Under the pieces are notes generated by a model. That model saw only the letters and a list, made by a program, of their open reading frames with translations, was not told the DNA's origin and searched no databases. This document shows positions 42,742-51,894 of a stretch of 64,000 bases of DNA, piece by piece. The DNA is from an uncultured Bacteroidales bacterium (GTDB lineage Bacteria; Bacteroidota; Bacteroidia; Bacteroidales; WCHB1-69), in NCBI GenBank assembly GCA_900315245.1, contig OMYJ01000008.1:1-64000 (forward strand), read 5' to 3'. The translations under genes and the position numbers were made by a program. The stretch's first letter is position 1, and each line of letters starts with the position of its first letter.

Positions 42742-43088
42742 TATAATGAAAGATCTATATCGTCAAAGGTTATTCCCAGATCAACATCCTCATCCGTTTT
42801 CTCAAAGTTGTCATTCTCGAAGAAATTGTCTTCAGGAACAGTACCGTTCTCGATGAAGTCAATAACTCCGGACAAAGCATTCTTGAATTTCTCGAAATCT
42901 TCCTTGTAGAGGAAAATCTTATGTTTCTCGTAATAGAAGTTGCCGTTGTCGGCGTTGAATTTGCGTTTACTCTCCGTGATAGTCAAATAGAGTTCCTCGT
43001 TGCGACTTTTCTTGACATCAAAAAAATAGGTTCTTTTTCCAGCCTTAATAGCACGGGAAAGGACTTCGTTCTTGTCTTGATTTTCCAT
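42741..43088 (-). CDS. DUF3276 / PUR-family DNA-RNA-binding protein
   Basis: A 115-residue protein with a PUR-alpha-like repeat: SRAIKAGKRTYFFDVKKSRN, ELYLTITESKRKF and YYEKHKIFLYKEDFEKFKNA, with an acidic tail. Bacterial PUR proteins bind single-stranded nucleic acid. It has its own -7 element and is coupled to parA by a 1-base overlap. Confidence 0.9.
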   Translation of the reverse strand: MENQDKNEVLSRAIKAGKRTYFFDVKKSRNEELYLTITESKRKFNADNGNFYYEKHKIFLYKEDFEKFKNALSGVIDFIENGTVPEDNFFENDNFEKTDEDVDLGITFDDIDLSL

Positions 43089-43123
43089 AATCTCTAATAC
43101 TTTAAATTATTCAAATGAGCCTG

Positions 43124-43131
43124 CAAAAGTA
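43124..43131 (-). promoter_or_regulatory. -7 promoter element for the DUF3276-parA-parB operon
   Basis: CAAAAGTA lies 36 bp before the start at 43088. Confidence 0.65.
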
Positions 43132-43169
43132 GTGAAATTTTGTTCACAAGGGCACATTTTTTTTGAAAA

Positions 43170-45107
43170 TTATTTTCTTTTTTGTGATTGTTGCTGTTGT
43201 TTAAGCATTTGCGCCTGCTGTTTTTGGAGTTCTTCCATTTTGAGCTGCCATTTTGACTTCTTGACGGGTTTCTTCATGTTCTCCTGCATTTTTGCGCGAA
43301 GCTTGTTCTCGTCAACCGCTATGCGGAAAATGAACATCTGCAGGAAGGTGACGAGGTTGAAGAGCAGGTAGTAGTATGTGAGACCAGAGGCAAAGTTGTT
43401 GAACATGAACAGGAACATGATCGGCATCATATACATCATGATGTTCATCATGCGCTGCTGGTCCTTGTTGCCTTGCGTGGGCGCCATCAGCTTGTTGTTC
43501 AGCCAGGTATAGACTATCGTGGCAGCTGTCATCAACAGTGTGAAAAGGCTGACGTGGTCGCCATAGAGCGGAATGTTGCGGCCGAAATCCCAAATGGAGT
43601 CATACGTGGAAAGATCCTCTGCCCAAAGGAAAGACTTCTGTCTCAGCTCGTAAGCGGCGGGGAAGAAACGGTACATGGCGATGAGGATGGGCATCTGTAG
43701 CAACATCGGCACGCAACCGCCGGCAGGTTTCACACCTGCGCTGCGGTAAAGTTGCATCGTGGCCTGCTGTTTCTTCATCATGTCCTCCTCTTTCGGATAT
43801 TTCGCGTTGAGGGCTTCGATCTCGGGCTTCAAGGCACGCATCTTGGCCGAAGACATATAAGTCTTGTAGCTCACCGGCAACACCACAATCTTGATGAAGA
43901 TGGTGAGTATCAGTATAATAAGGCCGTAACTTAAACCGTATGCTTCCAACCAGTTGAAAATCGGAATGATAATGAACCGGTTCACCCAATGCAACAGGAA
44001 GAAGCCCCAGCCGAGGGGTACTTGGCGTTCCAGTTTCACATCGTAACCTTTGAGCAGACGATACTGGTTCGGTCCCACGAACATATACATTCCGAAATGT
44101 CCCTTGTTCAAATCGGGCACATCAAAGTCAAGAGCGGCAGAACAGTCCTTCAGGATGTTATCCTGTTTGTTATCAGGGATCTGCACGGACAGTGTACCCG
44201 AAGTAAAGGGTGTCTCCTTGGAAACCAGGCAAGTGGTGAAGAACTGCTGTTTGAAAGAGACCCACTTCAGTGGCGAGGTGAAGTCCTTCTTGTCGGGCTT
44301 GCGTTCGTCAAGGTTACCGACGCCGTCGCTGTTGTCCATATAATATATGGAGGTAATGTTCTTCTCGTACTCGAAGTTTTTCTCCACGCATTTGGGTTGT
44401 GCATCCCACAGCATCGTGAAGGCGTGGCGGTTCGGGTAGAGATACGGCTCCATATTGACGATATTGATCTCATAGTCGAACTTGTAATCATCATTGGAAA
44501 ACGTGTAGAGATACTCGATGTAGGATTTCTGGTCGAGGACCTGACATTGGGAGCTGTCGGTTCCGGCATTAGGATACAACCGCAGAGAAAGCTTCTTATG
44601 TTGCTCATCCACAACAAGTTCATCAGTGTTGGCCACGAAAAAGCAGTCGCCCGTGGAGATTTCCGACTGATCGCGGAGCATCAGTTTCATGGACATCTTG
44701 TTAGAGCCGCCCTCATAAATCACGAGGGGCTGTTTTTCGGAATCTTTAGGAGTGTAGCGGTAAACATCCTTCAGTTCGATTTGTTTGAGATAGCCGCCTT
44801 TTTTGCTGAAAAAGTAGTATGCTTTGGCGGTCTCCACCACATAATCACCATTCTCGTCCACTTGAGCATTGGAGAATTTCTGAGCCGGGGACAACGCTGC
44901 CGTTTCTGTCGGTGCGGGGGCACCGGTTTTGTCAGACTTGTCCAAGGAGAGTGCCTGTGCCGTTTCCGCAGATTCTTTCTCAATTTCTTCCGACAACTGA
45001 GCTTCTTGCGCGGCTTTCTGCTTTTTCATTTGAGAGGTCTGGTAGAAGCTGAAGCCCAGAAACAGGGCGAAAATCAGCAACAGACCGATAACTGTATTCT
45101 TATCCAT
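43170..45107 (-). CDS. yidC: Membrane protein insertase YidC
   Basis: A 645-residue inner-membrane insertase. It has an N-terminal anchor (NTVIGLLLIFALFLGFSFYQ), a large periplasmic domain and the C-terminal Oxa1 core (YGLIILILTIFIKIVVLPVS, MYRFFPAAYELRQKSFLWAE, ASGLTYYYLLFNLVTFLQMF). A basic tail ends it (KKSKWQLKMEELQKQQAQ). It helps fold and insert membrane proteins with or without SecYEG. A dedicated -7 element lies at 45129. Confidence 0.95.
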   Translation of the reverse strand: MDKNTVIGLLLIFALFLGFSFYQTSQMKKQKAAQEAQLSEEIEKESAETAQALSLDKSDKTGAPAPTETAALSPAQKFSNAQVDENGDYVVETAKAYYFFSKKGGYLKQIELKDVYRYTPKDSEKQPLVIYEGGSNKMSMKLMLRDQSEISTGDCFFVANTDELVVDEQHKKLSLRLYPNAGTDSSQCQVLDQKSYIEYLYTFSNDDYKFDYEINIVNMEPYLYPNRHAFTMLWDAQPKCVEKNFEYEKNITSIYYMDNSDGVGNLDERKPDKKDFTSPLKWVSFKQQFFTTCLVSKETPFTSGTLSVQIPDNKQDNILKDCSAALDFDVPDLNKGHFGMYMFVGPNQYRLLKGYDVKLERQVPLGWGFFLLHWVNRFIIIPIFNWLEAYGLSYGLIILILTIFIKIVVLPVSYKTYMSSAKMRALKPEIEALNAKYPKEEDMMKKQQATMQLYRSAGVKPAGGCVPMLLQMPILIAMYRFFPAAYELRQKSFLWAEDLSTYDSIWDFGRNIPLYGDHVSLFTLLMTAATIVYTWLNNKLMAPTQGNKDQQRMMNIMMYMMPIMFLFMFNNFASGLTYYYLLFNLVTFLQMFIFRIAVDENKLRAKMQENMKKPVKKSKWQLKMEELQKQQAQMLKQQQQSQKRK

Positions 45108-45128
45108 TTTCCAAATTTAAATTGGCGG

Positions 45129-45136
45129 CAAAAATA
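45129..45136 (-). promoter_or_regulatory. -7 promoter element for yidC
   Basis: CAAAAATA lies 22 bp before the yidC start. Confidence 0.65.
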
Positions 45137-45161
45137 CAAAAAAAACGGTAAACTTCTAACC

Positions 45162-45192
45162 AAAAAAGGCACCCCAAACGGAGTGCCTTTTC
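45162..45192 (-). terminator. Rho-independent terminator of gdhA
   Basis: AAAAGGCACTCC/GGGGTGCCTTTT arms around GTTT, with T residues following on the minus strand. Confidence 0.82.
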
Positions 45193-45214
45193 CTTCATGC
45201 AAACAAACTTACGA

Positions 45215-46558
45215 TTAGTAAGCGATGCCTTGAGCGATCATGGCGTCAGCAACTTTGATGAAACCGGCGATGTTAGCGCCCTTCACATAGTTGATGTAGC
45301 CGTTAGCTTCCTTACCATACTTCACACAGTTCTCATGAATGCTGTTCATGATGCCGTGAAGTTTTTGGTCAACTTCGGCAGCGGTCCAGCCCAGGTGAGC
45401 GGCGTTCTGGGTCATTTCGAGGCCAGAAGTAGCAACACCACCAGCGTTGGCAGCTTTACCAGGAGCGAAGGAAATGCCAGCCTTTTGCAGTTCAGCAACA
45501 GCGTCAGCAGTGCAACCCATGTTGGAGACCTCGACAACGTATTTCACGTTGTTGGCGATCAGCTTCTTGGCGTCGTCACCGTTGAGCTCGTTCTGGATAG
45601 CGCAGGTCATAGCGATTTCGCAAGGAACTTCCCAAACCTTCTTGCCCGGGAAGAACTTCGCGGAAGCGAATTTCTCTGCGAACGGAGCGACCACGTTGTT
45701 ACGGGTAGCATTCAGCTCGTTCATGTATTCGATCTTCTCAGGAGTGCTGATGCCTTCCTCGTCGAGGATGTAACCATCAGGACCAGAGATAGCGACCAGG
45801 TTAGCGCCCAGCTCAGCGAGTTTGAGAGCGGTACCCCAAGCCACGTTACCGAAACCGGAGATGATGCAGCGTTTGCCCTTCAGGGTGTCTTTCTTAGCGT
45901 CCAACATGCCTTCCAGGAAATAGACAGCACCGTAACCGGTAGCCTCAGGACGGATCAGAGAGCCGCCCCACTCAAGACCCTTGCCGGTGAGCACGCCGAC
46001 GTGTTCGCCACGGAGTCTCTTGTACTGGCCATACATGAAGCCGATCTCACGGCCACCAACGCCGATGTCACCAGCGGGAACGTCGGTGTCAGGTCCGATG
46101 TATTTCTGCAGCTCAGTCATGAAGGACTGGCAGAAACGCATCACCTCACCCTCGGATTTGCCCTTAGGATCGAAATCGGAACCGCCCTTACCGCCGCCCA
46201 TAGGCAGAGTGGTCAGGGAGTTTTTGAAGGTCTGCTCGAAAGCAAGGAACTTCATGGTGTCTTCCGTCACGGTCGGGTGGAAACGCAAACCGCCCTTGTA
46301 AGGTCCGATAGCCATGTTGTGTTGAACACGGTAGCCTCTGTTAACTTGGATTTCGCCCTTGTCGTCAACCCAAGTGACTTTGAATTTGACGATTCTTTCG
46401 GGTTCGAGCAAGCGCTCCACGATCTTGTATTGATCGTATTTAGGATGTTCGTTCACGAAATCGCAAATGGTTTCGAGGACTTCTCTAACGGCCTGGTTGT
46501 ACAAAGGTTGGCCCGGATTCTTTTCTTCAGTTTGTTTGATTAATTTTTGAAGATCCAT
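45215..46558 (-). CDS. gdhA: NADP-dependent glutamate dehydrogenase
   Basis: A 447-residue hexameric enzyme that converts 2-oxoglutarate and ammonium to glutamate. The active-site block LPMGGGKGGSDFDPKGKSEG has the catalytic Lys. RPEATGYGAVYFLEGML and GFGNVAWGTALKLAELGA bind coenzyme and TAAEVDQKLHGIMNSIHENC is near the C-terminus. Length matches the ~450-residue class. The gene is flanked by its own promoter and terminator. Confidence 0.96.
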   Translation of the reverse strand: MDLQKLIKQTEEKNPGQPLYNQAVREVLETICDFVNEHPKYDQYKIVERLLEPERIVKFKVTWVDDKGEIQVNRGYRVQHNMAIGPYKGGLRFHPTVTEDTMKFLAFEQTFKNSLTTLPMGGGKGGSDFDPKGKSEGEVMRFCQSFMTELQKYIGPDTDVPAGDIGVGGREIGFMYGQYKRLRGEHVGVLTGKGLEWGGSLIRPEATGYGAVYFLEGMLDAKKDTLKGKRCIISGFGNVAWGTALKLAELGANLVAISGPDGYILDEEGISTPEKIEYMNELNATRNNVVAPFAEKFASAKFFPGKKVWEVPCEIAMTCAIQNELNGDDAKKLIANNVKYVVEVSNMGCTADAVAELQKAGISFAPGKAANAGGVATSGLEMTQNAAHLGWTAAEVDQKLHGIMNSIHENCVKYGKEANGYINYVKGANIAGFIKVADAMIAQGIAY

Positions 46559-46607
46559 ACTGTTTTTTAATTTAATTTGGTGTTTTTTTAATTTGGAAAT
46601 TCGGGTG

Positions 46608-46615
46608 CAAAAGTA
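46608..46615 (-). promoter_or_regulatory. -7 promoter element for gdhA
   Basis: CAAAAGTA lies 50 bp before the gdhA start. Confidence 0.62.
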
Positions 46616-46838
46616 TAAAATTTATGTGACAATTGGCATGAAAAAAAATATTTTCTTTTTCTGCGCCCCCAAATCTCAGCAAAAAACACATTAAAAAATA
46701 CGTATCTATTTGTTTTTCTTATAGTTATGTAGCGACCAAACTCCTCTATAAACTAAAAATGAAAAAGCATTTGTGTTTTCATTTGATAATCTTTACAATT
46801 TTTTTTTTGAAATTTGTGAAAAATTGCAATTATTTTTT

Positions 46839-46846
46839 TATTTTTG
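46839..46846 (+). promoter_or_regulatory. -7 promoter element for the response regulator
   Basis: TATTTTTG lies 131 bp before the start codon, giving an unusually long leader for this region. Confidence 0.55.
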
Positions 46847-46976
46847 CAGCAAATTTGTAAATGATGTAACAATAGTGGTGTTTTCATTCATACACAAGCG
46901 TTAAGAGTACGATTTTTTGCGTTGAACATATAAAATAGAGTAAAGAAAAATAGAAGTCTGATAAAAGCATAAAAAA

Positions 46977-47753
46977 ATGAAATTGAAAAAAGAAAAAGTG
47001 ATGCTGGTGGACAGCAGTGACAATCTGCGGCATGTAATTAAAGATTATTTGGAGATTTCTGGGTTTGACGTTGTGGACTATAAAGACGGGGCTGATGCGG
47101 ATAAATCATTCAACAAAGGGTTATTTGACATCTGCGTCATCGATGTGGCGCTCAAAAATTACGACGGATTCAAGCTTTTGCAAAACATGCGGAAACTCGA
47201 CAAAAACGTCCCTATTGTCATCCTATCCTCCTATAGTTCCAAGGAAGACCGTATCAAAGGTTTCAATTTAGGATGCGACGACTACATCACCAAGCCCTTC
47301 AGCATTGAAGAGCTCGGTTTGAGAATGCACGCCATCCTGCGCCGCTGCCAGAACAACACTCCACGTGAATACGTCAATGAAGACGAGATTATCAAATTCG
47401 GCAATTTCGCGCTGAATTACACGGAAATGCAGCTTATACACCCGAAAATCACCCGCACGCTGACCCGCAAGGAGTGCGAGCTGCTGAAACTGCTGCTTGA
47501 CCACAAGAACAAACTCGTGCCTCGCGAAATCATCCTCCGCGAAGTATGGGGCGAGGACGACAACACCACAAGCCGCAGCATGGATGTCTTCATGACCAAG
47601 CTCCGCGGCTACATTCTCGTCGATTATGAGGACAAAGTCCTGCCCAAGAAAGACGGCGAACGTAAAGTGAAATACAAAGACGGCTTTCAACCAGCCGTGG
47701 AAATCTGTAACATCCATGGCACGGGCTTTATGATGAGAGTGCTGGAGAATTAA
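46977..47753 (+). CDS. OmpR-family response regulator
   Basis: A 258-residue two-domain regulator. The receiver has phospho-acceptor Asp56 in CVIDVALKNYDGF and the Lys of DYITKPFS. The N-terminal acidic pair is reduced to VDSSDN, so one Mg-binding acid is Ser. The C-terminal winged helix (TLTRKECELLKLLLDHKNKL, then VPREIILREVWGEDD, then SRSMDVFMTKLRGYI) binds DNA. The tail after it is longer than usual. No sensor kinase gene is adjacent. Confidence 0.9.
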   Translation: MKLKKEKVMLVDSSDNLRHVIKDYLEISGFDVVDYKDGADADKSFNKGLFDICVIDVALKNYDGFKLLQNMRKLDKNVPIVILSSYSSKEDRIKGFNLGCDDYITKPFSIEELGLRMHAILRRCQNNTPREYVNEDEIIKFGNFALNYTEMQLIHPKITRTLTRKECELLKLLLDHKNKLVPREIILREVWGEDDNTTSRSMDVFMTKLRGYILVDYEDKVLPKKDGERKVKYKDGFQPAVEICNIHGTGFMMRVLEN

Positions 47754-47838
47754 GACTTGAGACTTAAGACTTGAGACTTAAGAAAGGATAATACAAATCC
47801 AAAGTCCTCAGTCCTCAGTCCAAAGTCCTCAGTCTAAA
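47752..47838. repeat. Two 7-bp repeat tracts (GACTTAA/GACTTGA; AGTCCTC)
   Basis: gacttgagacttaagacttgag-type units begin at the regulator's stop codon; agtcctc units follow up to the pyrF leader. Confidence 0.9.
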
Positions 47839-47854
47839 ACATAAAACGATTAAT

Positions 47855-48718
47855 ATGTCAAATATCGACAAACTATTTGCAAGCGTGGCTGAAAAGGGCC
47901 ACGTTTGTGTTGGATTGGACACGGATGTGTCATACCTGCCCGAGAAGCTGGCCCAAGAGTTCCCGGGGGTTGAGGACGGGCTTTTCGCCTTCAACAAGGC
48001 CATCATCGACAGCACTTTGGACGTGAGTGCCTGCTACAAGGTGCAGATCGCTTATTACGAGGCTTACGGCATGGCCGGTCTGCGCGCCTACTGCCGTACC
48101 CTCGCCTATTTGCGCGAGAAGAAGGCCGTCATCATCGCCGACATCAAGCGCGGCGACATCGCCAAGACCGCCGAAATGTACGCCAAAGCGCACTTCACGG
48201 GCGAGTTCGAGGCCGACTTCATCACACTGAGCCCATATATGGGCCTCGACAGCTTGTCACCGTATCTTCCTTATATCAAAGATAATGGCAAGGGCGTGTT
48301 CGTGCTCATCCGCACCTCCAACGAGGGCGCGAAGGACATCGAGTACCTGCCCACGGAGAACGGCAAGCGTGTCTATCATGTCGTGGGTGAGAAACTGCAA
48401 CAGTTGGGCAAGGACTTCATCGGCGAATGCGGTTACTCCGCCATCGGCGGCGTGATGGGCTGCACCCATCCTGACGAGGCCGCGGAAATCCGCAAGATGC
48501 TCGACACCACCTTCTTCCTTATCCCCGGCTACGGTGCCCAAGGCGGCAAGGCCGAAGACATCGCCAAGTACCTCCGCAACGGCAACGGCGGCGTGGTCAA
48601 CTCCTCCCGTGGCATCCTCCTCGCCTACCGCAAGCAGGACAACGGAGCGGCAAACTTCGCCGACTGCGCCCGCGCCGAAGCCATCAGAATGCGCGACGAC
48701 ATAAGAAACTATCTGTAA
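47855..48718 (+). CDS. pyrF: Orotidine 5'-phosphate decarboxylase (type 2)
   Basis: A 287-residue enzyme that makes UMP in pyrimidine synthesis. VCVGLDTDVSYLPEKL, the catalytic IADIKRGDIAKTAEMY, GVFVLIRTSNEGAKDIE and FFLIPGYGAQGGKAEDI are typical of the longer type 2 family. It is preceded by a 7-bp repeat tract rather than a clear promoter. Confidence 0.94.
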   Translation: MSNIDKLFASVAEKGHVCVGLDTDVSYLPEKLAQEFPGVEDGLFAFNKAIIDSTLDVSACYKVQIAYYEAYGMAGLRAYCRTLAYLREKKAVIIADIKRGDIAKTAEMYAKAHFTGEFEADFITLSPYMGLDSLSPYLPYIKDNGKGVFVLIRTSNEGAKDIEYLPTENGKRVYHVVGEKLQQLGKDFIGECGYSAIGGVMGCTHPDEAAEIRKMLDTTFFLIPGYGAQGGKAEDIAKYLRNGNGGVVNSSRGILLAYRKQDNGAANFADCARAEAIRMRDDIRNYL

Positions 48719-48729
48719 AATCGTAAGCA

Positions 48730-48760
48730 TACCCCCCTGCCCCCCTAAAGGGGGGTATTA
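48730..48760. repeat. Partial multi-hairpin element, copy E
   Basis: The CCCCCC-TAAA-GGGGGG hairpin with flanking sequence of the family at 29068/50335, lacking the second hairpin. Confidence 0.7.
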
Positions 48761-48792
48761 CGCCCCATAAACTCACCATCCTGTAATCTATA

Positions 48793-48857
48793 ACTCCTAA
48801 ACTCTAAACCCTTAAACTCTAACCCTCAATAACCAATAACCACTAACCAATAACCTT
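48793..48857. repeat. 7-bp repeat tracts (CTAAACT; AACCAAT)
   Basis: ctaaact/cttaaac units are followed by aataaccaataacc units up to the rseP start. Confidence 0.88.
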
Positions 48858-48864
48858 TCAAGAA

Positions 48865-50253
48865 ATGGGTATATCAATGCAAATACTCGGCCTTCTGGCC
48901 AGCCTTACGTTCCTGGTCATCACGCACGAACTCGGGCATTTCACCTTCGCGAAGATCTTCAAGACCCGCGTGGACCAGTTCTACGTTTTCTTCAATCCGG
49001 GACTTTCACTAATCCGGATGAAGCGTTTCAACGGGAAGATGCACTTCAGTTTCTTCTCCGGCAAGGCACCCGAAGAGTGGGCCAACCACCCCGAATCCAC
49101 CGAATGGGGACTCGGCTGGCTTCCCCTCGGCGGCTACTGCTCCATCAACGGCATGGTCGATGAGACCACGAAAGCCAGCGACTTGAGCAGCGAGGTGCAT
49201 CCGTGGGAGTTCCGTGCGAAACCCGCCTGGCAACGTTTTTTCATCATCATCGGCGGTGTTTTGGTCAATTTCCTCACAGCTATCATTATATATATATTGA
49301 TGTGCTTCACATGGGGCAACGACTACATCCCGCTCGAAAACGCCAAATACGGTCTGGAATTCTCGCAAGAGATGCAGGATGCCGGTTTCCAAAACGGTGA
49401 CAAAGTGCTCTTGGTTGATACCACGCATCCGAAGACCCTCGGCGACTTCGCCAACACCGTGCTTCTCGACAACGTGAAGACCGTGACGGTGGAGCGCGAC
49501 GGAGAGGAAGTGGTCATCAACATCCCGAAAGACCTGCCCAGAAAGGTAGTTGGCGCGGGCAGCTCATCGCTGTTCTGCAACTACCGCATCCCGTTCGTCA
49601 TCGACAGCGTTTTGGCAGGCACACCGGCGGAAAAGGCCGGGTTGAGGAAAGGAGACTCGCTCGTCGGCATCAACGACTCCGCGATGTTCTGCTTCTTCGA
49701 CTTCAAAAACGTCTTCAACGAGAACAAGAACAACGAGTTGCAAATCGACTACATGCGTGGCGACAGTCTCTGTCACACGATGCTCACCCTCGACTCTGTC
49801 GGCAACATGGGCGTGGCTTACCGCCAACCCGCCGACTTCTTCGACGTGGTGCATGTCGATTACAGTTTCTGGCAGTCCATCCCGACCGGCATCTCTCAGG
49901 GATTCAGCACATTGGGTAACTACGTCAAGCAATTCAAGATCGTCTTCACGAAGGAGGGCGCCACGCAGTTGGGCAGCTTCCTGACCATCGGCAGCATCTT
50001 CCCGAAAGTGTGGGACTGGTACCGCTTCTGGAGCATGACCGCCCTGCTCGGCATCATCCTTGCCTTCATGAACATCATCCCGATCCCTGGTCTCGACGGC
50101 GGTTACATTCTCTTCATCCTCGTGGAGATGATCACCGGCAAGAAGCCCTCCGACAAATTCCTCAGCGTCGCCAACACCATCGGTTTCGTGCTGCTCATCG
50201 CGCTGATGGTCTATGCGTTGGGGCTGGACTTCCGACGGTTCATCTTCAAATAA
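48865..50253 (+). CDS. rseP: RIP site-2 metalloprotease RseP
   Basis: A 462-residue intramembrane zinc protease. Zinc motif HELGHF (VITHELGHFTFAKIFKTRVD) is in the first membrane helix. A PDZ-like domain (VLAGTPAEKAGLRKGDSLVG) is central and the second active-site motif NIIPIPGLDGGYILF is near the C-terminus. RseP cleaves membrane-bound anti-sigma factors and signal-peptide remnants. A second ATG 12 bp downstream (48877) is equally plausible. Confidence 0.94.
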   Translation: MGISMQILGLLASLTFLVITHELGHFTFAKIFKTRVDQFYVFFNPGLSLIRMKRFNGKMHFSFFSGKAPEEWANHPESTEWGLGWLPLGGYCSINGMVDETTKASDLSSEVHPWEFRAKPAWQRFFIIIGGVLVNFLTAIIIYILMCFTWGNDYIPLENAKYGLEFSQEMQDAGFQNGDKVLLVDTTHPKTLGDFANTVLLDNVKTVTVERDGEEVVINIPKDLPRKVVGAGSSSLFCNYRIPFVIDSVLAGTPAEKAGLRKGDSLVGINDSAMFCFFDFKNVFNENKNNELQIDYMRGDSLCHTMLTLDSVGNMGVAYRQPADFFDVVHVDYSFWQSIPTGISQGFSTLGNYVKQFKIVFTKEGATQLGSFLTIGSIFPKVWDWYRFWSMTALLGIILAFMNIIPIPGLDGGYILFILVEMITGKKPSDKFLSVANTIGFVLLIALMVYALGLDFRRFIFK

Positions 50254-50334
50254 TGAAGAATGAAGAATGTAGAATGTAGAATAATGCTGAATGATGAATG
50301 CTGAATGATGAATGATGAATAATAAATGATGAAT
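50254..50334. repeat. Short tandem repeat, 7-bp unit (TGAATGA/AGAATGT)
   Basis: About eleven degenerate gaatgatg/gaatgtag units begin at the rseP stop and run to structured copy B. Confidence 0.9.
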
Positions 50335-50472
50335 GGGTCGAAGGACCATTCCCCCCTTTAGGGGGGATGCCCGAAGGGCAAGGGGGTATCAAACATCTTC
50401 CTTGAGCAGCTCCGAAGGGGCAAGACGCGCGAAGCGCTAATAACCCCACATAAGCGAAGCGCAGTGTGGGGC
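50335..50472 (+). repeat. 140-bp multi-hairpin intergenic element, copy B
   Basis: Hairpins in order: CCCCCC-TTTA-GGGGGG, TGCCC-GAA-GGGCA, GCTCC-GAA-GGGGC, GCGC-GAA-GCGC and an outer CCCCACA...TGTGGGG arm. It lies between rseP and nadA in the direct orientation. Confidence 0.9.
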
Positions 50473-50474
50473 CA

Positions 50475-50497
50475 GTAAACCGTAAACCGCAAACCGA
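50475..50497. repeat. Short tandem repeat, 7-bp unit (AAACCGT/AAACCGC)
   Basis: Three units (aaaccgt, aaaccgc, aaaccga) end at the nadA start codon. Confidence 0.82.
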
Positions 50498-51413
<916 letters not shown>

Positions 51414-51418
<5 letters not shown>

Positions 51419-51441
51419 CAGTTAGCAGTTAGTAGTTAGCA
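51414..51441. repeat. Short tandem repeat, 7-bp unit (AGCAGTT/AGTAGTT)
   Basis: Four units (gttagca) overlap the nadA stop codon. Confidence 0.88.
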
Positions 51442-51467
51442 ATCACAGCGGCTAACGAAAATCTTCC

Positions 51468-51606
51468 GGTCGAAGGGCCATTCCCCTTCTATTTTAGAAG
51501 GGGTGGCCGAAGGCCAGGGTAGTAATATAAAACATCTTCCTTGAGCAGCCTCGTAGAGGCAAGATTTCAGTAACCCCACATAAGGCATCGGCCGCAGTGT
51601 GGGGCA
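51468..51606 (+). repeat. 140-bp multi-hairpin intergenic element, copy C
   Basis: It shares the order of hairpins and the TCTTCCTTGAGCAG single strand with copy B (50335), but the stems differ in paired fashion: CCCCTTCTA...TAGAAGGGG, TGGCC-GAA-GGCCA and GCCTC-GTA-GAGGC. Confidence 0.88.
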
Positions 51607-51834
51607 TAGCGTCACCACGCGAGGCATGCGTGTCGGAAACACGCAACTATATTTTCAGAAAAAGATTTTTTCAAACCTATACTTTAAAATATTTTGGATA
51701 ATTTAAAGTTATGGCTTATAGTATCACGATTATTTAAATTTTAAAACATTGAAAATGAACATATTTCATTCTTATATGCAATACAATCAGTAAAAAAATC
51801 AATATTGAAATCATTTCTGTGATGGAATTTTTTG

Positions 51835-51849
51835 CAGACCTTTGGTCTG
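51835..51849. repeat. Palindrome CAGACC-TTT-GGTCTG
   Basis: A 6-bp stem with TTT loop, similar in stem to 18476, upstream of the M28 promoter. Confidence 0.7.
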
Positions 51850-51864
51850 GAAAGATTAATTGAT

Positions 51865-51872
51865 TATCTTTG
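51865..51872 (+). promoter_or_regulatory. -7 promoter element for the M28 peptidase
   Basis: TATCTTTG lies 22 bp before the start at 51895. Confidence 0.67.
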
Positions 51873-51894
51873 CCGCATCAAAAATCATACAGAG

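Larger units (their letters stand above)
46559..46976. other. 418-bp AT-rich spacer between divergent gdhA and the response regulator
   Basis: It contains the gdhA promoter (46608) and the regulator promoter (46839), then a ~125-bp leader before 46977. T-rich tracts dominate; no ORF or hairpin of note is seen. Confidence 0.6.
51419..51894. other. 476-bp intergenic region between nadA and the M28 peptidase
   Basis: It holds, in order, a 7-bp repeat tract, structured element copy C (51468-51606), an AT-rich stretch without an ORF, the palindrome at 51835 and the promoter at 51865. Confidence 0.7.

Noticed and set aside
43989..45218. Long open frames antisense to yidC, and similarly to gdhA (45197-46543)
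   Set aside because: They lack any recognisable domain and lie wholly over strongly supported genes.
46616..46976. A riboswitch in the long leader before the response regulator
   Set aside because: The sequence is AT-rich with no stable stems or known riboswitch motifs seen by eye.
50254..50334. Tandem short repeats as a possible CRISPR array
   Set aside because: Units are 7 bp with no spacers and no cas genes are nearby.
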